From: Amycolatopsis alkalitolerans
Lineage (GTDB): Bacteria > Actinomycetota > Actinomycetes > Mycobacteriales > Pseudonocardiaceae
Direction: 5' to 3'
NCBI RefSeq assembly: GCF_006152065.1
Contig: NZ_VDFW01000025.1
Span: 34,506 to 98,505 of the forward strand
DNA: 64,000 nucleotides
Below the pieces are notes generated by a model. It was not told the origin of the DNA and did not search any database. It saw only the letters and a list, made by a program, of their open reading frames with translations. The first letter of the stretch is position 1. Each line of letters starts with the position of its first letter. Positions 41,939 through 50,603 of this stretch are shown in pieces. Position numbers and translations under genes: made by a program.

Positions 41939-42718
41939 GTGACGCGGCAGGAACGGCGGAGGCCGTCCGCGAGGCGGGACACCCCGGCGCGCAGCCGCCG
42001 TGGCCGCCGCCCGGTGACCGCGCGGAACCGCACCGGGACGAGCCTCAGCCGCCGTCGGGGCCTGCGGCGGCGGTGGATCGCGGTGCTGAGCGTGCTGACC
42101 GTCGTCACGCTGGCGTACTTGATGTTCTTCACGTCGTTCCTCGGGGTGCGCGCGGTGGAGATCGACGGCGCGTCCTCGGTGCCCGCCGACCAGATCCGCG
42201 CCGTCGCGGCGGTGCCCGACCGCAAGCCGATGATGCTCGTCGACACCGGCGAAATCGCCGGCCGGGTCATGAAACTGCCCGGGATCGCCTCGGTCGACGT
42301 GTCGCGGTCGTGGCCGTCCACAATCGACATCACCGTGACCGAACGCACTCCCGTCGCGTTCTTCGACGGACCGGGCGGGGTGCATCTGGTCGACGGCACC
42401 GGGCTCGACTACAAGACCGTCCAGAACAAACCCGCCGGCCTGCCCGAACTGAACCTCGCGCGGGTGGCCCCCGACGACGCGGTCACCCGGTCCGTGATCG
42501 CGGTCCTCGCGAGCCTGCCTCCGGCGCTGAAGAACCAGGTCACCGTCGTGCGCGCGCAAACGCCGGGCGGGGTGGAGTTCACCCTGGCGGGCGGCAAGAT
42601 CGTGCGGTGGGGGACCGCGTCCGAACCGGACCGCAAGTTCAAGGTCCTGTCGGTACTGATGACCCGCGAGGGCAAGGTCTACGACGTCGCGAGTCCCGAG
42701 CTGCCAACGGTTTCCTGA
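41939..42718 (+). CDS. ftsQ: Division protein FtsQ
   Basis: 259 aa. A basic, Arg-rich cytoplasmic tail of about 45 residues, one transmembrane helix (WIAVLSVLTVVTLAYLMFF), then the POTRA domain (VRAVEIDGASSVPADQIRAV) and the FtsQ beta domain. It scaffolds the divisome. The GTG at 41939 or the TTG at 41936 could start it; neither has a strong ribosome site. Gene order murC-ftsQ-ftsZ supports the identity. Confidence 0.92.
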   Translation: MTRQERRRPSARRDTPARSRRGRRPVTARNRTGTSLSRRRGLRRRWIAVLSVLTVVTLAYLMFFTSFLGVRAVEIDGASSVPADQIRAVAAVPDRKPMMLVDTGEIAGRVMKLPGIASVDVSRSWPSTIDITVTERTPVAFFDGPGGVHLVDGTGLDYKTVQNKPAGLPELNLARVAPDDAVTRSVIAVLASLPPALKNQVTVVRAQTPGGVEFTLAGGKIVRWGTASEPDRKFKVLSVLMTREGKVYDVASPELPTVS

Positions 42719-42720
42719 GT

Positions 42721-42743
42721 CCCCACCGGCGGCCGCGGCGGGG
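42721..42743 (+). terminator. Weak hairpin after ftsQ
   Basis: CCCC-A-CCG/CGG-C-GGGG stem begins 3 bp after the ftsQ stop. No U-run. It could separate the mur transcript from the ftsZ one. Confidence 0.35.
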
Positions 42744-42876
42744 ATCTGTTGGGATACCTTGACGCGCGGCCGTCGCCCGCGCGAAAGTGTTGTGGCCGAA
42801 AAGCCTTCCGCGACACGCGGCGTGGCTGCTGGATTCCTGCCTGCGTGATCCCTACCGTCCTGCACCAAGCCAGAAG

Positions 42877-42908
42877 TTGACATAACTCTAAACCTCGGGT
42901 TGAGGTTT
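42877..42908 (+). promoter_or_regulatory. ftsZ promoter with 19-bp inverted repeat
   Basis: TTGACA at 42877-42882 and TGAGGT at 42901-42906 (18-nt spacer) could form the ftsZ promoter. The inverted repeat AAACCTC-N5-GAGGTTT (42890-42908) lies in the spacer and covers the -10. Nothing else in the 248-bp ftsQ-ftsZ gap suggests a gene. Confidence 0.5.
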
Positions 42909-42966
42909 CCGGTTGTGCCACGGAAGGCGAGCGGTACGAGTACTCACGATCAGGAAGGCGGACCCG

Positions 42967-44250
42967 ATGACGCCCCCGCACAACTACCTCGCGGTGATCA
43001 AGGTCGTCGGCATCGGCGGTGGCGGTGTCAACGCCGTGAACCGCATGATCGAGGTCGGCCTCAAAGGTGTCGAGTTCATCGCGGTGAACACCGACGCGCA
43101 GGCACTGCTGATGTCCGACGCCGACGTCAAGCTCGACATCGGCCGCGAGCTCACGCGCGGTCTCGGCGCCGGCGCCAACCCCGAAGTGGGGCACAAGGCG
43201 GCCGAGGACCACCGTGAGGAGATCGAGGAGGTGCTCAAGGGCGCCGACATGGTCTTCGTGACCGCGGGCGAGGGCGGCGGCACCGGAACCGGCGGCGCAC
43301 CCGTCGTGGCCTCGATCGCGCGCAAGCTCGGCGCGCTGACGATCGGCGTGGTCACCCGCCCGTTCACCTTCGAGGGCAAGCGGCGCGGCAAGCAGGCCGA
43401 GGACGGCATCCAGGCCCTGCGCAACGAGTGCGACACCCTGATCGTGATCCCCAACGACCGGCTGCTGCAGCTCGGCGACATCGGGGTCAGCCTGATGGAC
43501 GCGTTCCGCTCGGCCGACGAGGTGCTGCTCTCCGGTGTCCAGGGCATCACCGATCTGATCACCACCCCGGGTCTGATCAACCTCGACTTCGCCGACGTCA
43601 AGTCGGTCATGTCCGGCGCGGGCAGCGCTCTGATGGGCATCGGCTCGGCCCGCGGCGAGGGGCGCGCGGTGCAGGCCGCGGAGAAGGCGATCAACTCGCC
43701 GCTGCTGGAGGCCTCGATGGAGGGCGCGCACGGCGCGCTGCTGTCCATCGCGGGCGGCTCGGACCTCGGCCTGTTCGAGATCAACGAGGCCGCCTCGCTC
43801 GTGCAGGAGTCCGCGCACCCCGACGCCAACATCATCTTCGGCACGATCATCGACGACTCGCTCGGTGACGAGGTCCGGGTCACGGTCATCGCGGCCGGGT
43901 TCGACTCGGGCGCGCCCACGCACAAGAAGCTGGAGACTCCGGCGCTCGGGGCGCGGCCCAGCACCACGGCCTCCGCCGAAGCGGGCCAGGTGCGCGCTCC
44001 CCAGCCTCCGCCGGCGACGCAGCCGCCCCCGGCTTCCGGGGCGTACCCGCCGCCCGCGACGCCTCCGCGTACCTCCGGTTCGCCGAACTACCAGCAGCCG
44101 CAGTCGCCGGCGCTGCCGCAGCCCGGTGGCAGCACCCGCGGCTACCCGGCCCCGCGCAGCGGCCAGGGGAGCCTGCCGAGCCGTCCCGTCCCGGTCACCG
44201 ACGACCCCTCCGACGACGAAGTCGACGTGCCTCCGTTCATGCGCCGCTGA
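42967..44250 (+). CDS. ftsZ: Division GTPase FtsZ
   Basis: 427 aa tubulin homologue forming the Z ring. GTP-binding motifs: [20 protein letters not shown], the tubulin signature [12 protein letters not shown], and [13 protein letters not shown] loop. A Pro-rich linker of about 90 residues leads to the C-terminal tail [12 protein letters not shown], which binds SepF in actinobacteria. The ATG at 42967 follows AGGAAGG. Confidence 0.97.
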   Translation: MTPPHNYLAVIKVVGIGGGGVNAVNRMIEVGLKGVEFIAVNTDAQALLMSDADVKLDIGRELTRGLGAGANPEVGHKAAEDHREEIEEVLKGADMVFVTAGEGGGTGTGGAPVVASIARKLGALTIGVVTRPFTFEGKRRGKQAEDGIQALRNECDTLIVIPNDRLLQLGDIGVSLMDAFRSADEVLLSGVQGITDLITTPGLINLDFADVKSVMSGAGSALMGIGSARGEGRAVQAAEKAINSPLLEASMEGAHGALLSIAGGSDLGLFEINEAASLVQESAHPDANIIFGTIIDDSLGDEVRVTVIAAGFDSGAPTHKKLETPALGARPSTTASAEAGQVRAPQPPPATQPPPASGAYPPPATPPRTSGSPNYQQPQSPALPQPGGSTRGYPAPRSGQGSLPSRPVPVTDDPSDDEVDVPPFMRR

Positions 44251-44268
44251 ACGTGGGAAAGTGGTGGG

Positions 44269-44970
44269 GTGCGCATCAGGCGGGTGGTGACGACCCGGGC
44301 CGGTGGGGCCTCTTCGGGCGAGTTCGAATCCTTCAATCTCGGTGACCTCGTAGGCGACGATCCGGCGGCGGTCGCGGCCAATCGCAAGCGGCTGGCCGCC
44401 GAACTGGGGCTGACCAGAATCGCCTGGATGGAACAGGTACACGGGCGGACCGTGACGGTCGTCGACGGCACCGAGGACGGCCCGGCGGAGGCGACCGACG
44501 CGCTCGTGACCGCCACGCCGGGTGTCGCGGTCGCCGTGCTCGTCGCCGACTGCGTGCCGATCCTGCTGGGTGACCCGGAGGCCGGGGTGGTCGCCGCGGT
44601 GCACGCGGGCCGCGTGGGCGCCCGGGTCGGCGTGCTCCCCGCGACGTTGAAGGCGATGGTGGCGGCCGGTGCCGAACTTGGGCGGATCGAGGTGCTGCTG
44701 GGCCCGGCGATCTGCGGCCAGGACTACGAGGTCCCCGCGGACATGGCCCGCGACGTCGAAAAGCATCTGCCGGGCAGCGCGACGAAGACGCGCAAGGGCA
44801 CCCCGGGTCTCGACCTGCGGGCGGGGCTCTGGCGGCAACTCGCGGACGCGGGGGTCGGCAAGATCGGCGTGGACCCGCGCTGCACGTTCGAGGACCCGAG
44901 TCTGTTCAGCTACCGCCGCGACGGCACCACCGGTCGCATCGCGGCGCTGACCTGGGCCGAAACGGAATGA
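44269..44970 (+). CDS. pgeF: Multicopper-fold purine nucleoside phosphorylase (PgeF/YfiH)
   Basis: 233 aa YfiH/DUF152 protein. Conserved metal residues are visible as EQVHG, ADCVPILL and AVHAG. E. coli YfiH also edits misassembled peptidoglycan precursors (hence PgeF); other members phosphorolyse purine nucleosides. It sits directly after ftsZ, as in mycobacteria, and overlaps yggS by 4 bp. Confidence 0.9.
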   Translation: MRIRRVVTTRAGGASSGEFESFNLGDLVGDDPAAVAANRKRLAAELGLTRIAWMEQVHGRTVTVVDGTEDGPAEATDALVTATPGVAVAVLVADCVPILLGDPEAGVVAAVHAGRVGARVGVLPATLKAMVAAGAELGRIEVLLGPAICGQDYEVPADMARDVEKHLPGSATKTRKGTPGLDLRAGLWRQLADAGVGKIGVDPRCTFEDPSLFSYRRDGTTGRIAALTWAETE

Positions 44971-45710
44971 GCGAGGACCGAAAGGCACAGCTCGCGCGAG
45001 CGCTGGAACGGGTCGAGGCCAGGGTCCGTGGCGCCTGCGAATCGGCGGGGCGTGCCCGTGCGGAAGTCCGGCTGCTGGCGGTCACCAAGACCTTCCCGGC
45101 CTCGGACGCCGCGCTGCTCACCGATCTCGGGCTCACCGATCTCGCCGAGAACCGCGATCAGGAGGCGAGCGTCAAGGTCGCCGAGGTCGGGCGGCTGCGG
45201 CCGGACGCGGCGGTGCGCTGGCATATGGTCGGCCGGCTGCAGCGCAACAAGGCCCGGTCGGTCGTGCGATGGGCGGACGAGGTCCAGTCCGTCGACTCGA
45301 TCCGGCTCGCCACCGCGCTCGACAACGCCGTGCTCGCCGAAGGGCGGCCGAAGCTGGACGTGCTCGTGCAGGCGAGCCTCGACGACGACCCGGCGCGTGG
45401 CGGCTGCCCGCTGGCGGAACTGGACGAACTGGCCGCGCACATCGCCCGGGCGGGTGGACTGCGGCTGCGGGGTGTGATGGCCGTGGCGCCACTGGGCGCC
45501 GACCCGGGTCCGGCTTTCGAACGCCTGGCGCGGGCCGCCGGACGCCTGCGCCGGGACCATCCGGGGGCCACCGAACTGTCCGCGGGGATGAGCGGTGATC
45601 TGGAACAAGCGATCCGGCATGGTTCGACATGTGTGCGTGTCGGAACCGCGTTGCTCGGGGGGCGCGGTTTAGCCTCGCTGGGGAGCGGATCACCCGGAAG
45701 GGCGCCATGA
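44967..45710 (+). CDS. PLP homeostasis protein (YggS/PLPBP)
   Basis: 247 aa alanine-racemase-like barrel. The PLP Lys lies in LLAVTKTFPASD; LGLTDLAENRDQEA, WHMVGRLQRNKA and ELSAGMSGDLEQAIRHGST are family motifs. It buffers pyridoxal phosphate rather than catalysing. ATG at 44967 overlaps pgeF (ATGA). Confidence 0.93.
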   Translation: MSEDRKAQLARALERVEARVRGACESAGRARAEVRLLAVTKTFPASDAALLTDLGLTDLAENRDQEASVKVAEVGRLRPDAAVRWHMVGRLQRNKARSVVRWADEVQSVDSIRLATALDNAVLAEGRPKLDVLVQASLDDDPARGGCPLAELDELAAHIARAGGLRLRGVMAVAPLGADPGPAFERLARAAGRLRRDHPGATELSAGMSGDLEQAIRHGSTCVRVGTALLGGRGLASLGSGSPGRAP

Positions 45711-45750
45711 TCGCCGGGTGATCACGAGTGGGAGCGGCTAGGGGAGAGGC

Positions 45751-46344
45751 ATGAGTGCGCTGAACAAGCTGAAGGCCTACTTCGGCATGATCCCTGCCGA
45801 CAACGAGGACTACGACGGCTACGACCGCTACGACGAAGCCGACGGCTACCGGCAGGAGTACGCCGACGAAGCGTACGACGCGTATGAAGAGGGGCCGCGC
45901 TCGCGGCGACGCTACCGCGCCGACTACGACGACGAGCCGGTGGGCCGCTCGCGCGGTGTTCGCGAGCCCTCCGTGCACGGCGCGCTCGCGGTGGACCGGC
46001 AGCCGGAGCCCGTGGCGCGGCTGCGGCCGGTGCCGGAGACGGCGCACGTGCCCGCGCGGGACCCGCTGAGCCGGATCACGACCCTGCACCCGTCGAGCTA
46101 CCTCGAGGCGCGGTCGATCGGCGAGGCGTACCGGGAGGGCACCCCGGTGATCATCAACCTGACCGAGATGGAGAACGCGGACGCGCGGCGCCTCGTGGAC
46201 TTCGCGGCCGGGCTCGCGTTCGCGCTGCGGGGTTCGATGGACCGCGTCACGAACAAGGTGTTCCTGCTCTCGCCGCCCGACGTGGAAGTGACGGCCGAGG
46301 AGCGCCGGCGGATCGCCGAGGGCGGCCTGTTCCTCCGTCACTGA
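45751..46344 (+). CDS. sepF: Cell division protein SepF
   Basis: 197 aa. The amphipathic membrane-binding start [15 protein letters not shown], an acidic Tyr/Asp-rich linker, then the DUF552 core ([40 protein letters not shown]). It tethers FtsZ to the membrane in bacteria without ftsA. A strong GGGGAGAGG precedes the ATG. Confidence 0.96.
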   Translation: MSALNKLKAYFGMIPADNEDYDGYDRYDEADGYRQEYADEAYDAYEEGPRSRRRYRADYDDEPVGRSRGVREPSVHGALAVDRQPEPVARLRPVPETAHVPARDPLSRITTLHPSSYLEARSIGEAYREGTPVIINLTEMENADARRLVDFAAGLAFALRGSMDRVTNKVFLLSPPDVEVTAEERRRIAEGGLFLRH

Positions 46345-46521
46345 ACGCTGCACGCGTCTCGCGCTGTGCACATGCAGAGGTGTAGTTGCCCGGTGACAGC
46401 CAGTGAAATTTTGCTCCGTTCGAGTGACATCGTTGGATAAATCACAGTAGGGTCACGGGGCCTGGACAGTTCGGTCGTCTCGGGTGCTCGGCGCGTTCGC
46501 CGGGTGTGGCAGAGTGGTGTC
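46345..46521 (+). other. sepF-yggT intergenic region
   Basis: 177 bp, the most A/T-rich stretch of the cluster. TAGGGT at 46448-46453 is a possible -10 for yggT-wag31, with no convincing -35 at the right distance. I see no hairpin terminator or small gene. Confidence 0.4.
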
Positions 46522-46806
46522 GTGGATGTGCTCTTGCTTGTCGTTTACTACGTGCTCTTCGTCTTCTGGCTGCTGCTCACAGCGCGTGTCGTGGTCGAAC
46601 TCGTGCGCGCGTTCGCGCGCGAGTGGCGGCCGGCCGGTGGGGTTGCGGTGACGCTCGAGACCATCTACACAGTGACCGATCCGCCGGTCCGCCTGGTCCG
46701 GCGGCTCATCCCGATGGTGCGCATTGGCGGCGTCGGACTGGACTTATCGATTATGGTGCTGCTGTTGGTTGTGTTCATACTGATGCAACTGGCGTATCCC
46801 GGGTGA
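46522..46806 (+). CDS. YggT-family membrane protein
   Basis: 94 aa with two transmembrane helices flanking the motif WRPAGG...YTVTDPPVRLVRRLIP, the YggT signature. The GTG at 46522 aligns with the start of mycobacterial Rv2146c. Role unknown; position between sepF and wag31 suggests envelope growth or osmotic function. Confidence 0.9.
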   Translation: MDVLLLVVYYVLFVFWLLLTARVVVELVRAFAREWRPAGGVAVTLETIYTVTDPPVRLVRRLIPMVRIGGVGLDLSIMVLLLVVFILMQLAYPG

Positions 46807-46858
46807 TCGGGGAAACCCGGGATGTCGGAGCAGGCCATGGAGTGCGTGAGGTGATCTG

Positions 46859-47692
46859 ATGTCGTTGACCCCCGCTGACGTGCATAACGTCGCGTTCAGC
46901 AAGCCGCCCATCGGCAAGAGGGGCTACAACGAGGACGAGGTGGACGCGTTCCTCGACCTGGTGGAGACCGAGCTGGCCCGGCTGATCGAGGACAACAACG
47001 AGCTGCGGCAGCAGGTCGAGCAGCTCGACGCCGAGCTGGAGACCGCGCGCGGCGACCTGGACAGCGCCCGTGCCGGTGGCGGCCCGACGCAGGAGACGTC
47101 GCGCAGGCTCGCCCCGGTGCCGCCGCCGTCCCCGGTGGAGCAGACCCAGTCCCACGCGATGGCCGACGCGGGTGAGCCCAACGTGCAGGCCGCCAAGGTG
47201 CTCGGCCTCGCGCAGGAGATGGCCGACCGGCTCACCGCCGAGGCGAAGACCGAGTCCGACGGCATGCTCGCCGAGGCGCGGGCCAAGTCCGAGCAGCTGC
47301 TCTCGGACGCGCGCGCGAAGTCGGATTCGATGGTGAACGAGGCGCGCACCCGTGCCGAGACGATGCTCAACGACGCCAGGACGCGCGCCGAGACGCTGGA
47401 ACGCCAGGCGCGCGACAAGGCGACGTCGATGGAGCGCGAGGCGCAGCGCAAGTACACCGAGACGATGAACAACATGAACGCCGAGAAGACCACGCTCGGC
47501 AAGAAGATCGAAGAGCTGCGCACGATAGAGCGCGAATACCGGACGAGGCTCCGTGGTTTTCTGGAATCGCAGCTGCGCGAGCTGGACGACCGCGGTTCGG
47601 CGGCCCCCGCGTCGGCGTCCGCCGGCTCCGGCGGTTCCGGCTCGTCCGGCGGGCAGGGCTACTCGTTCGGTCCCCGGGCCGAAGCGGGCTGA
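46859..47692 (+). CDS. wag31: Polar growth protein Wag31 (DivIVA)
   Basis: 277 aa. The N-terminal DivIVA domain [31 protein letters not shown] binds curved membrane at poles. A variable Pro-rich insert (about 85-100) follows, then a long coiled coil (about 105-240) and a Gly/Ser tail. It directs apical cell-wall growth in actinobacteria and is essential in several. Confidence 0.96.
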   Translation: MSLTPADVHNVAFSKPPIGKRGYNEDEVDAFLDLVETELARLIEDNNELRQQVEQLDAELETARGDLDSARAGGGPTQETSRRLAPVPPPSPVEQTQSHAMADAGEPNVQAAKVLGLAQEMADRLTAEAKTESDGMLAEARAKSEQLLSDARAKSDSMVNEARTRAETMLNDARTRAETLERQARDKATSMEREAQRKYTETMNNMNAEKTTLGKKIEELRTIEREYRTRLRGFLESQLRELDDRGSAAPASASAGSGGSGSSGGQGYSFGPRAEAG

Positions 47693-47712
47693 TCGACTTC
47701 CTCACGCACAGG

Positions 47713-47748
47713 AACGGTTCCGGCACGCTCGGGTGGGTCGGAACCGTT
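47713..47748 (+). terminator. Hairpin terminator after wag31
   Basis: AACGGTTCCG/CGGAACCGTT, a 10-bp perfect stem 20 bp after the wag31 stop, followed by TC-rich sequence. It marks the end of the dcw transcript. Confidence 0.7.
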
Positions 47749-47777
47749 TCTCCGCGTGATCCGTGTTGTAATTCAGC

Positions 47778-48290
47778 GTGCTCTCCATCGTTCTGATCCT
47801 GGTCCTTGGCGCCCTCGGGCTGCTGGTCACGGCACTGATCACGGCGAACTCGCTGTGGGCCTGGGTTTCGATCGGCCTGTCGGTGCTGGCCGGGCTGCTG
47901 CTCGTGGTGGACTACGTCCGCCGTCGTGCCGCCCGCCGCCCGGCGCGTGACGTGGACGCCGAGCCGGCTGAGGAGCCCGCGGAAGAGCCTGAGAGCACGG
48001 AGGAACCGGCGAAGGGCGACACCAAGCTGCTTCCGGAGGCCGAGGACGACAGCGGCGAGCCCGGGGTTGAAGAGACCGCGCCCGCCGACGTCGAGGTGGT
48101 CTCGAAGCTCGGCACCGAGGTCGTCGTGGTCGACGAGCACCCGCGTTATCACCTGCCCGACTGCCCGTGGATCGGTAACCGCGACACGATCCCGATCGCG
48201 GTCAACGAAGCGCGGGATCTCGGCTTCACGCCGTGCGCCCGGTGCACCCCGGACGCGAAGCTCGTCGCTACCGCGCAGTCTCGAGGCTGA
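47778..48290 (+). CDS. Membrane protein with Ada-like Cys metal-site domain
   Basis: 170 aa. Two transmembrane helices (about 3-25 and 28-50), an acidic Glu/Pro linker of about 50 residues, then a small C-terminal domain VVVDEHPRYHLPDCPW...LGFTPCARCTPDA. One His and three Cys could bind zinc, as in Ada-type metal-binding domains. Function unknown. It has its own start after TGTAAT; its end overlaps the ArsR gene by 23 bp. Confidence 0.75.
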   Translation: MLSIVLILVLGALGLLVTALITANSLWAWVSIGLSVLAGLLLVVDYVRRRAARRPARDVDAEPAEEPAEEPESTEEPAKGDTKLLPEAEDDSGEPGVEETAPADVEVVSKLGTEVVVVDEHPRYHLPDCPWIGNRDTIPIAVNEARDLGFTPCARCTPDAKLVATAQSRG

Positions 48291-49026
48291 CGCCAAGCCG
48301 TTCACGCAACTGCTCGCGCCCGGTCGTGGTGACGCGCAGCGCCCGGTGACCCCGCACGCGAGGCACCAGCCAGCCAAGCCGTGCGAACGCGGTCGCCAGG
48401 TCCGCCCCGAGAGCGCCGGCCAGATGATGGCGTTGCTCGGACCAGTCCAGGCAGAACCTGAGCAGGGGCCGCCGTCGTTGCCGCACCGCGTCGAGATCCA
48501 CGTCCAGGTCCCCGAAGACCTGCTCCGCCTTCGGGCCCAGCACGTACGGGTGCGACGCCAGCGGCGCCGACAGGCGGTCCCGTTCGCGACGGGCGGTCGT
48601 CGGCACGCCGTCGGTGGTCGCGAGCGCGCCCCGCTCCAGTAAGGCCGCGGTGACGGCGACGCCGAGCCGTCCCGCGAGATGGTCGTAGCAGGTGCGCGCG
48701 AAACGCACGGCCTCGGCGCGCGTACCGCTCTTCAACGACCTCACGGGCTGGGGCGGTGAAATCCGGGCGAGCGTCTCGAGTACCTCGCCCACGTGTGGCC
48801 CGGCGAGCCGGTAGAACCGGTGCCGGCCGGAGCTTTCGGCCGTCACCAGGCCCGCCTCGCGCAGCTTCGCCAGATGCGCGCTCGTGCCCTGCGCGGACAG
48901 CCCGGCCTCGCTCGCCAGCACCGAGGCCGCGAGCGACCGGCCGTCCGCCAGTGCCATCAGCACCCGCACGCGCGCCGGATCGGCGAACAGGGCCGCCGTG
49001 CGGGCGATATCCGCTTCGCCGTTCAC
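48268..49026 (-). CDS. ArsR-family transcriptional regulator (copy 1)
   Basis: 252 aa. Winged HTH at residues about 8-80 (FADPARVRVLMALADG, GLSAQGTSAHLAKLREAGLV). The C-terminal domain has FARTCYDHLAGRLGVAV and LLRFCLDWSEQRHHLAGALG. The latter blocks recur in the regulator at 56726-57406. It is divergent from an MFS exporter, which it probably represses in response to a ligand. GTG at 49026. Confidence 0.85.
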   Translation of the reverse strand: MNGEADIARTAALFADPARVRVLMALADGRSLAASVLASEAGLSAQGTSAHLAKLREAGLVTAESSGRHRFYRLAGPHVGEVLETLARISPPQPVRSLKSGTRAEAVRFARTCYDHLAGRLGVAVTAALLERGALATTDGVPTTARRERDRLSAPLASHPYVLGPKAEQVFGDLDVDLDAVRQRRRPLLRFCLDWSEQRHHLAGALGADLATAFARLGWLVPRVRGHRALRVTTTGREQLRERLGVSLETAR

Positions 49027-49049
49027 GATCCCAGTGTGCAACGCGCACG

Positions 49050-49078
49050 GTTCCGGCGCGGTGGAAGTGTTCCGGCGC
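49050..49078. promoter_or_regulatory. Direct repeat in the ArsR-MFS gap
   Basis: GTTCCGGCGC occurs at 49050-49059 and 49069-49078, 19 bp apart, in the 64-bp divergent gap. Candidate operator for the adjacent regulator. Confidence 0.4.
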
Positions 49079-49090
49079 TGTGCTGGTGCC

Positions 49091-50371
49091 ATGGTCTTAC
49101 TGCTCACGATGTGCGCCGGGATGTTCCTGGTCCAGCTCGATGTCACGGTCGTCAACGTCGCCCTGCCGACGATCGGGCGCGAACTCGGCGCCGGGGTGGG
49201 GACGCTGCAAGGGATCGTGGACGGCTACGCGGTCGTGCTCGCCGCGTTGCTGCTGGCCGGGGGCGCGCTGGGCGACGTGCTGGGCCATCGCCGGATCGTC
49301 GCGACCGGGTTCGCGACGTTCGGGCTCGCTTCGGCGGCCTGCGCGCTCGCCCCCTCCGGCTTGGCTCTCGTGGCATTCCGCGCGGTGCAGGGTCTCGGTG
49401 CGGCGCTGCTGCTGCCCGGCACCTTGGCCGTCATCACGAACGCCTATCCCGGCCGGCGCGAACGGGCCCGGGCGCTGGGCGTGTGGGCCGGGGTTTCCGC
49501 GCTCGCGCTCGCCGCCGGCCCCGTCCTCGGCGGGGCACTCGTGGCCGCGGGAGGCTGGCGGATCCTCTTCTGGCTCAACGTCCCGCTCGTCGCGCTCGCG
49601 ATCCTCGCGTCGCTGGCGCTCATCGAGGACGATCACCGGGCGCCGCGCCGGGTCGATTTCGCGGGTGCCGCGAGCGCGGCGGTGACGCTGGCGGCGCTGG
49701 TGTTCGCGGTGATCGAGGGGTCCGGTGTGAGTGTTGCGGCGGCCGCCGTCGCCGCGGTCGTGTTCGTCGTGGTGGAGCGCCGGGCGCCGGAGCCGATGCT
49801 GCCCGGTGCGCTGCTGCGCTCGCGCCAGTTCGCCGGGGCGAACCTGGTGGCGGGCGCGATGAACTTCGTCGGGCTCGGCATGATCCTGGTGCTCACGCTG
49901 TACCTGCAGGGCGTGCTCCGCTACGGGCCATTCGACGCGGCCGTGCGCCTGCTGCCCGGGTTCGTACCGCTGTCGTTGCTCGCCCCGGTCAGCGGGCGCC
50001 TGGTCGGCCGGTTCGGGCCGCGGCCGCTGATGATCGCCGGGCTCGCCGTGGGCGCGGTCGCGTTGCTGAACCTGCTGCGGGTCACCACCGGCACCGGCTA
50101 CCTGACCGTGCTGCCGAGCTGGCTCGGTCTCGGGATCGGCATGGGTCTGCTGACCGCGGCGGTGGTGTCGGCCGCCGTTGGCGGGGTCCCGCCGGACCGC
50201 GCCGGGCTCGCGAGCGGGGTCAACAACACGGCCCGGCAGGCGTTCGGCGCGCTCGGGGTCGCGGTGTTCGGGCATTACGGCACGTTCGCCGCCGGGCTGC
50301 ACACGGCCGGGATCCTGGGCGCGGCGGTGTGGGGGGCGGCCATCGGGATAACGGCGTGCACCGTGCGCTAA
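49091..50371 (+). CDS. MFS efflux transporter (copy 1)
   Basis: 426 aa, about 12 transmembrane segments. DHA-type marks: LDVTVVNVALPTIGREL in helix 1, GALGDVLGHRRI (motif A), FRAVQGLGAALLLPGTLAVI, and the antiporter motif ALAAGPVLGG. Substrate unknown. It is divergent from its ArsR regulator and paralogous to the MFS at 55293-56660. Its TAA stop overlaps the -10 box of the ileS leader. Confidence 0.88.
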   Translation: MVLLLTMCAGMFLVQLDVTVVNVALPTIGRELGAGVGTLQGIVDGYAVVLAALLLAGGALGDVLGHRRIVATGFATFGLASAACALAPSGLALVAFRAVQGLGAALLLPGTLAVITNAYPGRRERARALGVWAGVSALALAAGPVLGGALVAAGGWRILFWLNVPLVALAILASLALIEDDHRAPRRVDFAGAASAAVTLAALVFAVIEGSGVSVAAAAVAAVVFVVVERRAPEPMLPGALLRSRQFAGANLVAGAMNFVGLGMILVLTLYLQGVLRYGPFDAAVRLLPGFVPLSLLAPVSGRLVGRFGPRPLMIAGLAVGAVALLNLLRVTTGTGYLTVLPSWLGLGIGMGLLTAAVVSAAVGGVPPDRAGLASGVNNTARQAFGALGVAVFGHYGTFAAGLHTAGILGAAVWGAAIGITACTVR

Positions 50372-50374
50372 CCT
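50369..50374 (+). promoter_or_regulatory. -10 box of the ileS leader
   Basis: TAACCT overlaps the MFS stop codon and would start a T-box leader of about 220 nt near 50381. Confidence 0.4.
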
Positions 50375-50380
50375 GGGACG

Positions 50381-50603
50381 CAGCAGGGTGTCGATCCGGC
50401 CATCACCGGGGAGCCTCCGGAAGAACGGGCCGCCGGCCTCAGTAGAACCGGACGGGTGCGGCCCGTGACAGCCGCCGAACGAGCGGCCCGCGCACGCGCG
50501 GGCAAGCGGGGTGGTACCGCGGAACGCGCACGGCGCGCGTCTCGTCCCCGTGCGGGATCGCCAGATCCCCTACGAGAGCGACGGAACCGCGAGGAGCGCA
50601 CCG
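50381..50603 (+). promoter_or_regulatory. T-box riboswitch, isoleucine type
   Basis: The canonical T-box core GGGTGGTACCGCGG is at about 50509-50522. The compact actinobacterial stem I contains an ATC specifier at 50402-50404 (isoleucine codon) within GGCCATCACCGGGGAGCC. Uncharged tRNA-Ile binding is expected to free the ileS ribosome site (GAGGAG before 50604), the translational mode known in actinobacteria. Confidence 0.9.
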
